This document shows, piece after piece, positions 1-9,117 of a stretch of 35,899 bases of DNA (positions within the stretch are counted from its first letter, which is position 1; each line of letters starts with the position of its first letter). A program made the translations under genes and the position numbers. This DNA is from Verrucomicrobiales bacterium (lineage in GTDB: Bacteria; Verrucomicrobiota; Verrucomicrobiia; Verrucomicrobiales; DEV007). The notes under the pieces were generated by a model, which worked only from the letters and a program-made list of their open reading frames with translations, was not told the DNA's origin and searched no databases. The stretch covers positions 1 through 35,899 of the forward strand of contig JAKSBG010000351.1 of NCBI GenBank assembly GCA_022361255.1, read 5' to 3'.

Positions 1-3
1 CAT
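1..3 (-). CDS. Possible start codon of the next operon gene (runs off the window)
   Basis: On the minus strand an ATG occupies the last three bases of the window, five bases after the TGA of the amidohydrolase-aminotransferase fusion gene. The spacing fits the next gene of the same operon, but nothing of the protein can be seen, so this is only a positional inference. Confidence 0.3.
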
Positions 4-8
4 TTCTT

Positions 9-2348
9 TCACGTCAGCCGCCCAAACCCCGAGTGCTTGATCGGGCTGCCAATTCTTCCGGCAACGCCACCTTCTGCAATCGCCTCTGCCATCTCGGCGA
101 AAACGGGATCCAGGGCCTCCAGATAGGCGTCCACATGTCTCATCTCATGGGCGAGAGTGGCATTGAAACCTCCGCCGGCGAGAAAGCCGTGTTCCAACAT
201 TCGGGATGTCATCAGGGTGAGGAGTGCTGCTGATTCAGGGTGGTCGAATCCGAGGATGGCCCACTCCGGTCGTCCGGGAGTGGTGACAGGGAGGTCGTGC
301 TTTTTCCCCAGTTCCTGCCAGCCGGAAATGACCGCAATTCCGATTTTTCTGAGATGAGCCGGCACGTCGACTTGCTGCATTTTCAGGATGCAGGCCACCG
401 CGGCAGCCGGGCCGACACCCTCCGTCCAAAAGGTGCTTGAGATAAAAGACGATTGCGCCGCGTTCATCGTATCGGCTTTTCCGATGATTGCCCCCATCGG
501 AAATCCGTTGGCAATCGCTTTGGCGAAGACGGCGATGTCGGGGGTGACTCCGTATTGCAAGTGCGCGCCCCCGAGACAGAGCCGCCACCCGCTGGAAATT
601 TCGTCAAACACAAGGCGCGCTCCAATGCGATCGCATCGCTCCCGGACTCCTTCGAGAAAACCGGGGTCGGGATCGGTGTATCGGGTTGGTTCCATCACGA
701 TCGCGGCGATTTTTTCTCCGCGCTTTTTGATGAGACCGTCCAGCTCGTCGAGCCGGTTGTAATGAAAGGGATGGGTGTGTCCGGCGAGAGCCGCAGGTAC
801 ACCAGCCGGGTCGAGTCCAGGCAGGAGATGCCCTCCGAGCTGGTCACCGTCAGCGAGATTTGCCGAAAGATACCAGTCATGCCATCCGTGGTAGCCGCAG
901 AGTGCGATCTCATCCCGCCCCGTCGAAGCGCGTGCGATGCGAACGGCTGCAGCCATTGATTCCCCTCCCCCGCGCGTGAACCGGGCCATATCCGCCCACG
1001 GGTGAATTTCGAGTAAAAGGTCGGCGAGCTCGACTTCGTCCTGTGTTTGCAAAGTCGACATCGAGCCGAAATTCACCCGGCGGATGACGGCAGCATTCAC
1101 ATCCGGGTCGCTGAATCCGAGAATGGTCGAGAGAATCCCGTTCAGGCTCATATCGATGAAACGCCGCCCTTCGAGATCGATTACTTCGCAGCCCCGCGCT
1201 TCGCGGTAGTAGGCGGGCCACTTTTCGGGAGCAAACATTTCCGGACGCTTGCTGAGCAACTGCGTCCCGCCGGGGATTTTCTCTTTTGCAATTCGGTAGG
1301 CTTCCTGAACATCAGGGACTGGGCGCGGCAGGGGAAGCCCGAGCATTCTCCTCGCCCCGAGACAAAAGATCTCCTCCACGTCCGTGGCATCGAGATGTTG
1401 ATTCAGACAAGCCTGCTTTAATGCGAGAAGTGATTCGAGCCCGAGGAGGGTCGGCCGGGCAAACTGCGATCGGGAGAAATCAGCCTGAACCGAATCGAGC
1501 CAAAGGAATCCATCGGCGAGATCGACGCAGCGGCTTCTCATTTCCGTCACGCAGAAATCCGCACCAAAGAACAGGCGGGTGGGACCAAACACTTTGAGAA
1601 TCGCCTCAAACGCATGTGGCTCGCAGACTGCCGATGTATCGAAGTAAACATTTTCCAATCCCCGAATCGATTCGATTCCCTCGACGGTGTGTTTTCCGCA
1701 AAAGCCGCGGGCGGCGTGGGCGAGAATCAATCTGGCTCCGGGGTAGCGGAGGCAATGCTCGCGAATGTATTTCTGATTCTCCGGCTCGGCGAGAGCGCGG
1801 GGCAGAACCATGTGAAGCATGATCGAAAGCCCGTGGTCGTCCGCCAACTCCCAGGCCCATTCGGGAATGAACTCTTCGGAAGGAGCGTAGAAAGTATCCT
1901 CACGCTCCGCGAACAGGTGGTAGACCTTGAAACCGACGAAGCCGTCTTCTCGTATTTGCTCTTCTACCTCTGCGGGATTCTGTCGCGGGGTTACGATCAT
2001 GAGACCGCGCGAACCCGGGTCGTCTTTGACCTCATTGGCGAGGTGGCGGTTGGCGCCCTCGACATCGAGAGCGCGGGTTGGGAAGGGAAAGAATAGTCCG
2101 CCGGTGGGGCAGCGGTTCGGCATCCATAGCGAAAGACGTTCGTCGTAAACGGCACGCGTTACGAGATCCGGACCGGAGACCGCAAGCGCCGGAGTCGGGT
2201 CTCCCAGGTCAACCTTTCTCCACAGGTGAGCATGGGCATCGAAGGAATCCGGTGGAACGAAGTCAGCGAGATGCCGATCCCAGATCTCCCGGTCAGAGTC
2301 GTTGATCTGCGCCCACTGGTAGGGATCCGCTCCGCCGGTTTCGCTCAT
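9..2348 (-). CDS. Amidohydrolase / class III aminotransferase fusion protein
   Basis: This 779-residue protein joins two enzymes. Residues about 33-340 resemble the amidohydrolase-2 TIM barrel: a metal-type H-x-H (H39, H41), K141 in GFKVYH, H211 in AHAARG and D264 in GADF. Residues about 350-779 are a PLP-dependent class III aminotransferase of the glutamate-1-semialdehyde aminomutase type: GGGES phosphate-binding loop near 460, YHGWHDWY near 486, D582 in FDEISSGWR and the probable Schiff-base lysine K610 in FAKAIANGFPMGA. Neither half has a signal peptide, so it should act in the cytoplasm. The start overlaps the stop of the upstream beta-propeller gene by 4 bp (ATGA), which indicates translational coupling. 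Each half is close to full family length, so this looks like a real bifunctional enzyme, perhaps hydrolysing a substrate and then transaminating or isomerising the product. The substrate is unknown. Confidence 0.85.
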   Translation of the reverse strand: MSETGGADPYQWAQINDSDREIWDRHLADFVPPDSFDAHAHLWRKVDLGDPTPALAVSGPDLVTRAVYDERLSLWMPNRCPTGGLFFPFPTRALDVEGANRHLANEVKDDPGSRGLMIVTPRQNPAEVEEQIREDGFVGFKVYHLFAEREDTFYAPSEEFIPEWAWELADDHGLSIMLHMVLPRALAEPENQKYIREHCLRYPGARLILAHAARGFCGKHTVEGIESIRGLENVYFDTSAVCEPHAFEAILKVFGPTRLFFGADFCVTEMRSRCVDLADGFLWLDSVQADFSRSQFARPTLLGLESLLALKQACLNQHLDATDVEEIFCLGARRMLGLPLPRPVPDVQEAYRIAKEKIPGGTQLLSKRPEMFAPEKWPAYYREARGCEVIDLEGRRFIDMSLNGILSTILGFSDPDVNAAVIRRVNFGSMSTLQTQDEVELADLLLEIHPWADMARFTRGGGESMAAAVRIARASTGRDEIALCGYHGWHDWYLSANLADGDQLGGHLLPGLDPAGVPAALAGHTHPFHYNRLDELDGLIKKRGEKIAAIVMEPTRYTDPDPGFLEGVRERCDRIGARLVFDEISSGWRLCLGGAHLQYGVTPDIAVFAKAIANGFPMGAIIGKADTMNAAQSSFISSTFWTEGVGPAAAVACILKMQQVDVPAHLRKIGIAVISGWQELGKKHDLPVTTPGRPEWAILGFDHPESAALLTLMTSRMLEHGFLAGGGFNATLAHEMRHVDAYLEALDPVFAEMAEAIAEGGVAGRIGSPIKHSGFGRLT

Positions 2349-3907
2349 GGCGCGACGTAGAGAGAATACAGTTTCACATCCCCCTGCATCGGGAGTTCGA
2401 CCCGTAGAGCTACCGATTCCCCCGCCGGAATGCGTCCTGGCAGGCTGACTTCGACGCGTGTTCCTGACGTTACCACCTTTGCCAGTGCTCCCGGGATCGC
2501 TTTTGCAGATGCATCGAGCAACTGAACCTTGAGCGGTGCTTCCGCCGAAACCCCCTCGACATTCACATACACGTCCGCCGGTTGTTCCGCCCGGAAATGG
2601 GTTGTCTCAATGTGAGCAGGCGAATCCGCAATCTTTCGCGACAGATAACCGAATCCATCCCGTCGCAGGGTCGCGAGTCCGATTTCCATATCCTTCAGTT
2701 TTCCTCCTGTATCCCAGTGGGAATACCAGATCATCGTCTTGTCCCCCTCGTTTACGAAAGCATGCCCCTGCAGCAGGGCAATGTCATCCCATTCGCCGGG
2801 TTTCCCGCGCTCGATGACTTTGTGATCCGGAATCGGTTCCCGGAAATGAATCCCGTTGTTGCTTACGACGAGTCCGAGATCAACGCGCACCCCCTTATTC
2901 CAGTATCTCCCATCCTCCGGCTTTTCGGGAGCATCCTGCCAGAGCCCGTTTAATCCTACTAACACATTGCCACGGTTCCAGATTCCCGCCCCCATGTGCC
3001 CCTGCTGCCCATTCACGGGAGTCGACGTCAGCTGACCGGGACGGGCGAGAGAAAAAGCCTTTCCGTCAGACCAGGTATCAAAATCAGCTGAGCGATACGT
3101 CAGAGTCACCCGCCCCACATCACTCCCGTCCATCCGCCAGGTCCACGGAGAAATGAGCTGGCCGGGAGCGTAGTAGAAATTGCCAAACTTGTAGAGTGCC
3201 GACACTTCGAAGCGCTCATTGCCCGCGTTCATGGGGCGGTCGCCGACCACTTTCCAGCTCAGGCCGTCGGCACTGGTCGCGGCAATAAACGCACCCCATC
3301 TCCGCTCGTCGGGACCGATTTTGCTCCGTCCCCCTTTGACGTCTCCGAACTTCGGGTGAGCAATGTAGACACATTTGTATCGGCGATCCGGGTCCGGATC
3401 ATCCGGCTCGTAGATGACGGAGAGAAAGTCGTTCACCTTGGCGAGAGACGGCACTTCCGACTCGATCAGGCAGATGTTGTTGTTTTTGTTTCCCTTAAAC
3501 TCGACCAGGCCCAGGTCCGGCTTCGTCCAGTTCACTCCGTTGTCACTTTCGGCGTAGCACATCGGTCGCCACCATCCCGGGGCCTGTCCCGCGTCGATTT
3601 CCGTTTCGAACATGCCCAGATACCACATGCGAAATTTTTCCCCGTGTTTCATCACCGTCCCGTAGAGAATCGCGTGACCGTGATCCGGCGCATTCTCCGG
3701 TCCGCGGCGCAGGACCGGATTGGCATCATGCTTTGTCGCTGTTACGGGGGTGACATAGACATTGCTGCGCCAGGGGATCGCATGATCGTCAAAAGAAAAG
3801 AAGACAGCCTCTTCAACCGGCGGGCCGCCGTCGACGGAGATCTGAGCGATCGCAGGGGAGGAGAGGAGCAGGATTGCAATGCCGAGCACTGGAGATTTCG
3901 GAAACAT
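2345..3907 (-). CDS. Secreted beta-propeller (glycosyl hydrolase-like) protein
   Basis: A 520-residue protein with a Sec signal peptide (residues 1-21, ending AIA|Q). The body has repeated W/Y-rich strand motifs such as FRMWYLGMFET, CYAESDNGVNWTKPDLGLVEF and TMIWYSHWDTGG. These resemble the five-bladed propellers of GH32/GH43/GH130-like proteins common in Planctomycetes and Verrucomicrobia, including the 'SxDGxxW' type blade signature. The last 90 residues or so look like a separate beta-sandwich. I cannot assign catalytic acids or a substrate, so hydrolase activity is inferred from fold resemblance only. It starts 2 bp after the stop of the beta-helix gene and overlaps the fusion gene by 4 bp, so all three are one operon. 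It probably acts in the periplasm or outside the cell on a carbohydrate. Confidence 0.7.
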   Translation of the reverse strand: MFPKSPVLGIAILLLSSPAIAQISVDGGPPVEEAVFFSFDDHAIPWRSNVYVTPVTATKHDANPVLRRGPENAPDHGHAILYGTVMKHGEKFRMWYLGMFETEIDAGQAPGWWRPMCYAESDNGVNWTKPDLGLVEFKGNKNNNICLIESEVPSLAKVNDFLSVIYEPDDPDPDRRYKCVYIAHPKFGDVKGGRSKIGPDERRWGAFIAATSADGLSWKVVGDRPMNAGNERFEVSALYKFGNFYYAPGQLISPWTWRMDGSDVGRVTLTYRSADFDTWSDGKAFSLARPGQLTSTPVNGQQGHMGAGIWNRGNVLVGLNGLWQDAPEKPEDGRYWNKGVRVDLGLVVSNNGIHFREPIPDHKVIERGKPGEWDDIALLQGHAFVNEGDKTMIWYSHWDTGGKLKDMEIGLATLRRDGFGYLSRKIADSPAHIETTHFRAEQPADVYVNVEGVSAEAPLKVQLLDASAKAIPGALAKVVTSGTRVEVSLPGRIPAGESVALRVELPMQGDVKLYSLYVAP

Positions 3908-3909
3908 AC

Positions 3910-5331
3910 TTATTCAGGGGTTGGAAGCGTTGATCGATCCGCACCGACACCATCCGGAGCAGTGTCGACTTCTTCCCAGCGCGATTCTTTCTCGCTGCCG
4001 GTGAGAGTTTGAAAGTCGGAAAAGGTCTCCGGACGAAAGCTTGTCTGGTCAACCCGCAGGCTCTTGAAATCATACACATTGCTCTGTCCCCGCCATACCG
4101 TGTTGCGAAAAAGAAGGGCATTGGGCCGGGACTTTCCGGACGAGAAAAGGCAGGACCGGAAGTCAACGATTCCTCCGGGTGTGAGCATCACATCAACACC
4201 CTCAAAGGTGCAATTCGTCGCATGCAGGGCGCCGCCACCACCGATGCGGAGTTCCTGCGAGCTTTCCCCCACCCTTCGGATCAGAACATTCTTCATGCGC
4301 AGATTGCACAACCCGCCCTCGTCCAGATACTTGGCTTCCAACCAGAACGTTTTCGCGGCACTGCTTTCGATCAGGGCATTTTCGAGAGAGTGGTCGAGCC
4401 CGATGAAGTAGAGATCAAAACCATGGCAGTCACGAATGTAGACATTGCGATAGTAGGTCCGGCTTGTGTTGACGTCGCAAAGTCCGGTCGAGTTCCCGAT
4501 ACTGACAAAGCCATCAATGCGGCAGTCCGCATCTTCGTGCGCACTGAATCCATCGTCGCCGCAATCGATCGCTTTGATGTTCTCAAACACCAGATTGCGC
4601 TGCGCGCCGTGGACGTTGAAGCCATCGTTGTAAACATGGGTTCCCGTGATATTCCGGACGGTAATATGTGAACCCGAGGAGGAGAAACTGACGGCGTTGC
4701 TGCGCTTCGGATACCGGATGTTCGCCTCGTCCAGCTTTTGCCCTTCCGGCAGACGGAGGTAAAAAGCATCCTCGTCCTCCACGTAGGTCCATTCACCGGG
4801 CTGTAGATCAGCTACCGGCTTGAGTGGATCCTTCGGCCCTTTCGATGTGCGGTTCATGCGTTGCATTTCCCCGTCCCACAACAAAAACCAGCGACCGACA
4901 ATGGCATCGCTCGGATTCGGATAGAGCTTCACCTTTCGATGAAGCCCCGGTTCCACTTCCTCCCATTCCTCAGAGGTGACCGGCTCGCTCCCGTCGAGAA
5001 CGGCACCGTGCCCGTCGAGGATTATCGGTTTGTCAGGCTCTCCATTCACCTTTGTGAAGGAGGCGCTCTCGTAATAGATCCCCGGGGAAAGGTGGATGGA
5101 ATCCCCGGGAGCAGCGAGACGAATCGCACGAGCGATAGATTTTACCGGAGCCGTCCTGCCATCCGCTGCGTTATCACCCTCTGTTTGATCGACATAAATA
5201 TCAGTCGCCCGGTTTGCGAACAGCTGCGGGGAAAGCGCGAAAACGGCCATTGTTCCGATTCCGGCTATGCCGCGAAAGAGAGAGCGGATCGAAAGTTGGG
5301 AAAGCAGGGCGACGTTCATCGATGCGATCAT
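3910..5331 (-). CDS. Secreted right-handed beta-helix protein (pectate-lyase-like fold)
   Basis: A 473-residue protein with a hydrophobic signal peptide ending around ALSPQLFA|N. The following segment (DIYVDQTEGDNAADG, then SIARAIRLAAPGDSIHLSPGIY) is the usual opening of the parallel beta-helix superfamily that includes polysaccharide lyases and DUF1565 proteins. Residues about 200-400 show short repeating N/D-rich turns (ITGTHVYNDGFNVHG, NIKAIDCGDDGFSAHED), consistent with helix coils. ATG codons at 5331 and 5319 are both possible; the second gives a more typical signal peptide. It is the first gene of the minus-strand operon and diverges by only 55 bp from the GntR-type regulator. A lyase or glycosidase role on a plant or algal polysaccharide is plausible, but no catalytic residues could be assigned. 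Confidence 0.75.
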   Translation of the reverse strand: MIASMNVALLSQLSIRSLFRGIAGIGTMAVFALSPQLFANRATDIYVDQTEGDNAADGRTAPVKSIARAIRLAAPGDSIHLSPGIYYESASFTKVNGEPDKPIILDGHGAVLDGSEPVTSEEWEEVEPGLHRKVKLYPNPSDAIVGRWFLLWDGEMQRMNRTSKGPKDPLKPVADLQPGEWTYVEDEDAFYLRLPEGQKLDEANIRYPKRSNAVSFSSSGSHITVRNITGTHVYNDGFNVHGAQRNLVFENIKAIDCGDDGFSAHEDADCRIDGFVSIGNSTGLCDVNTSRTYYRNVYIRDCHGFDLYFIGLDHSLENALIESSAAKTFWLEAKYLDEGGLCNLRMKNVLIRRVGESSQELRIGGGGALHATNCTFEGVDVMLTPGGIVDFRSCLFSSGKSRPNALLFRNTVWRGQSNVYDFKSLRVDQTSFRPETFSDFQTLTGSEKESRWEEVDTAPDGVGADRSTLPTPE

Positions 5332-5348
5332 CGCCCGCGTGAATCAGC

Positions 5349-5378
5349 CTGACAAGATTTCGATTCTGGTAATATATT
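5349..5378 (+). promoter_or_regulatory. Candidate promoter of the GntR-type regulator
   Basis: CTGACA (5349-5354) and TATATT (5373-5378) are separated by 18 bp and match the sigma-70 consensus at five of six bases each. The predicted transcription start (about 5385) falls at the start codon at 5387, so the mRNA would be leaderless. This agrees with the absence of a Shine-Dalgarno sequence. It is prediction only. Confidence 0.45.
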
Positions 5379-5387
5379 CTTACCAGA
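5365..5387. promoter_or_regulatory. Candidate operator: perfect 8-bp inverted repeat in the divergent promoter region
   Basis: The arms TCTGGTAA (5365-5372) and TTACCAGA (5380-5387) are exact reverse complements around a 7-bp centre. The site covers the predicted -10 element of the regulator and touches its ATG, and it lies in the 55-bp gap to the divergent beta-helix operon. A dimeric GntR-type repressor bound here could control both directions and repress itself. Confidence 0.6.
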
Positions 5388-6484
5388 TGACAGCATTCTC
5401 CCCGGACGACCTTCCCCGTCGTGTTTCTCTCGTCGCAGAAACAGCACGCGCGCTGCGCGAAGGAATTCAATCCGGAACATGGGGGGAATACCTTCCCGGC
5501 GAACGTGAACTCTGCTCCCACCTGCAGGTAAGCCGTCCGACGTTGCGGTCCGCACTTCTTGAACTGCAGAAGGACGGAATACTGCGAGCAGAATCCCGGC
5601 GGCGGCGACGGATCATTGCAGCGGGCGGAAATCCCAACGAAAAACCGCAGACCGGTGTTATCGGCGCCATTTCCCCCCGCCCTCTTTCGCTCATGCCGCA
5701 ATCTGCCATTATTGTTATCGATGGACTTCGAACGGCATGGGAGCGAGCCGGATTGCGATTTGAAATTGTGGTAGACCCTCTCTGCTATTCGCGAAAGCCG
5801 GATCGCGCATTGGAACGGCTGGTGGCTGCGACGAGGGCTGATGCGTGGGTGATGTTTGGTTCCAGGGAACCGATGCAGCGATGGTTCTCCAGCAAGAACT
5901 TGTCGAGCCTTGTTCTTGGCTCCAATCCGGGAGAGATACTGATACCTTCTGTCGATATCGACTACCGGGCGGTTTGTCGCCACGCTGGAGGCATCTTGAG
6001 GAGCTACGGGCACAGAAGCATTTCTCTCATTCTTCCTGACAGTGCAACCGGCGGGGAGGCTGACAGCGAGATCGGTTTTCTCGAAGCACTGGAGAATTTT
6101 GAAGACACGAGGGCCGGGATTATTCGCCATGACGGGACTGCAGCCGGTTTGATTGTGAAGTTGGAGAATGCGCTCCGTAGTGATGAACATCCCACAGCGC
6201 TTATAGTCGGTCGAGGTGTTCATGCCCTGACCGTGATGACTTTTCTCCAGCGCAGTCGGATATCGGTGCCGGGGCAAATTTCAGTGATTGCACGGGATAA
6301 TGAGGAATACCTTGAGCATGTTACTCCCGAGATAGCTCGCTATTCGATTAACCCCTCCCGGATCACGCGGAGCGTCGTACGAACCATCAGGGAAATGATT
6401 GAATCGGAATTTGCGACGGTTCGGCACACCCGGTTAATGCCCGACTTTATCCAAGGGGAAACCCTGGCAACACCAGAGGATTGA
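5387..6484 (+). CDS. GntR-type transcriptional regulator with LacI-like sensor domain
   Basis: A 365-residue protein. The N-terminus (about residues 8-80) is a GntR winged helix-turn-helix: ARALREGIQSGTW, LPGERELCSHLQVSRPTLRSALLELQKDGIL. Residues about 90-360 resemble the periplasmic-binding-protein-like sensor domain of LacI/GalR regulators (ending ITRSVVRTIREMI). This hybrid is common in Verrucomicrobia and Bacteroidetes and usually senses a sugar. The ATG at 5387 was chosen over a frame extending 40 codons upstream because the HTH begins right after it and the extension would overlap the divergent gene. It probably controls the adjacent beta-helix, beta-propeller and fusion-enzyme operon through the inverted repeat at 5365-5387. 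Confidence 0.85.
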   Translation: MTAFSPDDLPRRVSLVAETARALREGIQSGTWGEYLPGERELCSHLQVSRPTLRSALLELQKDGILRAESRRRRRIIAAGGNPNEKPQTGVIGAISPRPLSLMPQSAIIVIDGLRTAWERAGLRFEIVVDPLCYSRKPDRALERLVAATRADAWVMFGSREPMQRWFSSKNLSSLVLGSNPGEILIPSVDIDYRAVCRHAGGILRSYGHRSISLILPDSATGGEADSEIGFLEALENFEDTRAGIIRHDGTAAGLIVKLENALRSDEHPTALIVGRGVHALTVMTFLQRSRISVPGQISVIARDNEEYLEHVTPEIARYSINPSRITRSVVRTIREMIESEFATVRHTRLMPDFIQGETLATPED

Positions 6485-6610
6485 GAAAACCATGGTAGAG
6501 CAGGTTCCGGCTGAAAACACAATTAGTAGGCGTCCCCGTTACAGCTGGCACATTTACAGCAAACCCGGTCGACGGCCCATCCGCGCCGGAAAAAAACTTT
6601 TTCTGCCAAA

Positions 6611-6656
6611 CAAAACGGTGTAGCTTTTCCGCTCTACGTGTAGCGAACGCGTTTTG
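6611..6656. other. Imperfect stem-loop between the regulator and the protease gene
   Basis: In the 225-bp gap, CAAAACG (6611-6617) pairs with CGTTTTG (6650-6656). Inside the loop are a GTAG/CTAC pair and two copies of GTGTAGC. An A7/T5 stretch lies just upstream at about 6592-6603. It could be a weak terminator for the regulator or a structured leader. There is no convincing promoter in the gap. Confidence 0.25.
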
Positions 6657-6709
6657 GTCACGATCCCTCTCCTTCGAAGACACGTTACTTATCTCAGACT
6701 TGCCGATAT

Positions 6710-9058
6710 ATGTTTCTTTTTCCCTCTCTTAAGCCGGCCCGGCTTCTTGCGCTGATCGCGCTTTCTGCCACGATTTTTCCCTCTTCTGTTGAAGCTCAAA
6801 CGCAACACGGTGACCTCGCGCTACGCGTCACCAGTATGCTGGAGGATGAGCATTTTCTCAAAGAGCCGTTCAATGACAAAATGTCCAAGCGGGTGCTCGA
6901 CACCTACCTGAACATGCTCGATTTCAGCAAGATCTACTTCACAAAGGAAGATGTGGATGGGTTTCGGAGTCGACACGAGACGACTATTGACGATCAGGTT
7001 CGCAACGAGGGGATCCCCGCCGCCTACGAGATTTACGCAGTCTACCAGGAGCGCATCCGCTCCCGGGTGAAAATGGCGAAGGAGCTCGCCAAGCCCGGTG
7101 TTTTCACCTACGACTCCGACCGGTCTATCAAGATTTCCCGAAAAGATGCGGATTGGGCTGCAGCCGGAGACGCGCACGATCAGCTCTGGAGAAACTTGAT
7201 CGAGGGCGATCTGATTCGCGAAAAACTGATCGCTGACGCCGTTGCCGAAGAAGAGGCTGAGGAGGCGAAAAAGCGCGCTGAAGAGGGAAAACCGCCGAAA
7301 AAGGAGGATCCGAACGCCGATCCGAAAAAATCCATTTACGAAAAAGTGGCAGATCGCTACGACCGCATCCTCAAGCGGGTAAATGAAAACAATGTTGAAG
7401 ACGTAGCGACGCTGTTTATCAAGTCCATCGCGCGCGCCTACGATCCCCATTCCGAGTATTTCTCTCAGCAGCAGTATGACAATTTCCGTATTGGAATGAA
7501 CAAATCGCTCACCGGAATCGGCGCGATGCTGCAGAAAGATGAGGACCAGGGCGGCGCCACGATTGAGGGGCTCGTCGTTGGCGGCCCTGCATTCAAAGGA
7601 GGTGATCTCGAAGTGAAAGACCGTGTCATCGGCGTTGCTCAGGGTGAGGACGGGGATTTCACCGATGTGGTGGAAATGAAACTCTCGGACATCGTCGATC
7701 TCATTCGTGGTGAAATCGGATCGGTGGTTCGCCTGAAAGTGATTCCGCAGGGGGAATCAACCAAGATCAAGCTCGTCGACATCGTGCGCGACAAGGTTGA
7801 CCTCAAAGATGCGCTCGCCACGGCTGATCTTATCATCACGAAAGACCCACAGGGCAAGGAGCAGAAGATCGGCTGGATTACTCTTCCGTCTTTCTACGCT
7901 GATATGGATGGCGGCAACACCAGCACGACCACCGATGTTCGCCGCCTCCTCACCCGTCTCTCCATCGAAGGCATTGACGGACTTGTCGTTGATCTCCAGG
8001 ACAACGGTGGAGGTTCTCTGGAAGAGGCCATCAACATGACCGGGCTCTTTATTCGCAAGGGACCCGTCGTTCAGTCCGTCGACTGGCGGGGGCAGCGCGA
8101 CCAGAAATCATCGAAAAACGGTGAAGCTGTTTACACCGGTCCAATGATCGTACTGATTAACAAAGCCAGCGCATCCGCTTCGGAAATTTTCGCAGCTGCC
8201 TTGCAGGACTATGGTCGCGCCGTGGTTGTAGGTGACAAAACCACCTTCGGGAAAGGGACTGTTCAGCAGCTTCGCCCGGTCCTTACCAACCGGCTCAACC
8301 TGCTCCTCAACCGCCAGGTGAATCAGCAGGGGGCTCTGAAGCTCACGATCCAGACTTTCTATCGAATCAATGGGCATTCCACCCAGCTCGATGGGGTCGC
8401 TTCTGATATCCACCTTCCTTCCATTCTCGACATCGCCGAAATCGGAGAGGACTCGCTCCCCAACGCACTCGAGGTCGAGCCGATCAAACCGAGCAACTAC
8501 GGACCGTTTTTTGAAACGCCTTTGCCGATCGATCAACTCCGGAAAGCATCAGAAGCCCGGATCGGATCGATGCCCGGATTCGATTACATTCTGGAAAACA
8601 TCGCCGACGAGAAAAAGCGGATTGAGGAGAACAGGATTTCTCTCAATATCGAAGAGCGAAAGCAGAAGGTGAAAGACAATGAAGCGGAGCGGGAAGCGCG
8701 CAAAAAAGAGCGTATTGAGCGTTTCGCGAGAATCCGGAAAGAGGAGGAAGGTCTCTTCACCACCTACAAGCTGACACAGGATAACGTGCTCGAGGAAGGT
8801 CTCACCCTTGCCGACGAGTTGTCCGATGAACAACTCAGCGGCATGACGCGCGGGAACGCCAAAGAAGAGGAGGATCCCGAAACAAAGGCCCTGGAGTATC
8901 CTCATAAACTCGACCCCTATGAGCGCGAATCGATTCGCATTGTGCAGGACCTCATCGCTATCAGCAAAACGGGAAAGCCCGTCAATATTTCTGAAGCGAA
9001 GCCTCAGCCCCGCGATAAGACAGTTCCGATTCCCGTTTCCAAGGGTGCGCCGAACTAA
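6710..9058 (+). CDS. prc: Tail-specific (C-terminal processing) protease, Prc/Tsp family S41
   Basis: A 782-residue protein with an N-terminal signal peptide ending near SSVEA|Q, so periplasmic. Order of domains: Tsp N-terminal helical region (about 35-240), PDZ domain (about 250-345, with IGAMLQKDEDQGGATIEGLVVGGPAF), S41 peptidase core (about 375-570) and a charged C-terminal helical region. The Ser-Lys dyad is S489 in the SASASEIF motif and K515 in TFGKGTVQQ, as in E. coli Prc (one residue longer between them). The family trims C-termini of periplasmic proteins and controls peptidoglycan hydrolases. It is about 100 residues longer than E. coli Prc, partly from a Lys/Glu-rich insertion near residue 180. 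No Shine-Dalgarno sequence precedes the ATG. Confidence 0.93.
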   Translation: MFLFPSLKPARLLALIALSATIFPSSVEAQTQHGDLALRVTSMLEDEHFLKEPFNDKMSKRVLDTYLNMLDFSKIYFTKEDVDGFRSRHETTIDDQVRNEGIPAAYEIYAVYQERIRSRVKMAKELAKPGVFTYDSDRSIKISRKDADWAAAGDAHDQLWRNLIEGDLIREKLIADAVAEEEAEEAKKRAEEGKPPKKEDPNADPKKSIYEKVADRYDRILKRVNENNVEDVATLFIKSIARAYDPHSEYFSQQQYDNFRIGMNKSLTGIGAMLQKDEDQGGATIEGLVVGGPAFKGGDLEVKDRVIGVAQGEDGDFTDVVEMKLSDIVDLIRGEIGSVVRLKVIPQGESTKIKLVDIVRDKVDLKDALATADLIITKDPQGKEQKIGWITLPSFYADMDGGNTSTTTDVRRLLTRLSIEGIDGLVVDLQDNGGGSLEEAINMTGLFIRKGPVVQSVDWRGQRDQKSSKNGEAVYTGPMIVLINKASASASEIFAAALQDYGRAVVVGDKTTFGKGTVQQLRPVLTNRLNLLLNRQVNQQGALKLTIQTFYRINGHSTQLDGVASDIHLPSILDIAEIGEDSLPNALEVEPIKPSNYGPFFETPLPIDQLRKASEARIGSMPGFDYILENIADEKKRIEENRISLNIEERKQKVKDNEAEREARKKERIERFARIRKEEEGLFTTYKLTQDNVLEEGLTLADELSDEQLSGMTRGNAKEEEDPETKALEYPHKLDPYERESIRIVQDLIAISKTGKPVNISEAKPQPRDKTVPIPVSKGAPN

Positions 9059-9117
9059 ATCAGGTTTTCTCATTCCATCGCTCCCGGAAACTACCGGGCG
9101 CAGCCCCTCCCCGCCCC

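Noticed and set aside
5267-5386. N-terminal 40-residue extension of the GntR-type regulator
   Set aside because: It overlaps the start of the divergent beta-helix gene and the operator; the family HTH begins after 5387.
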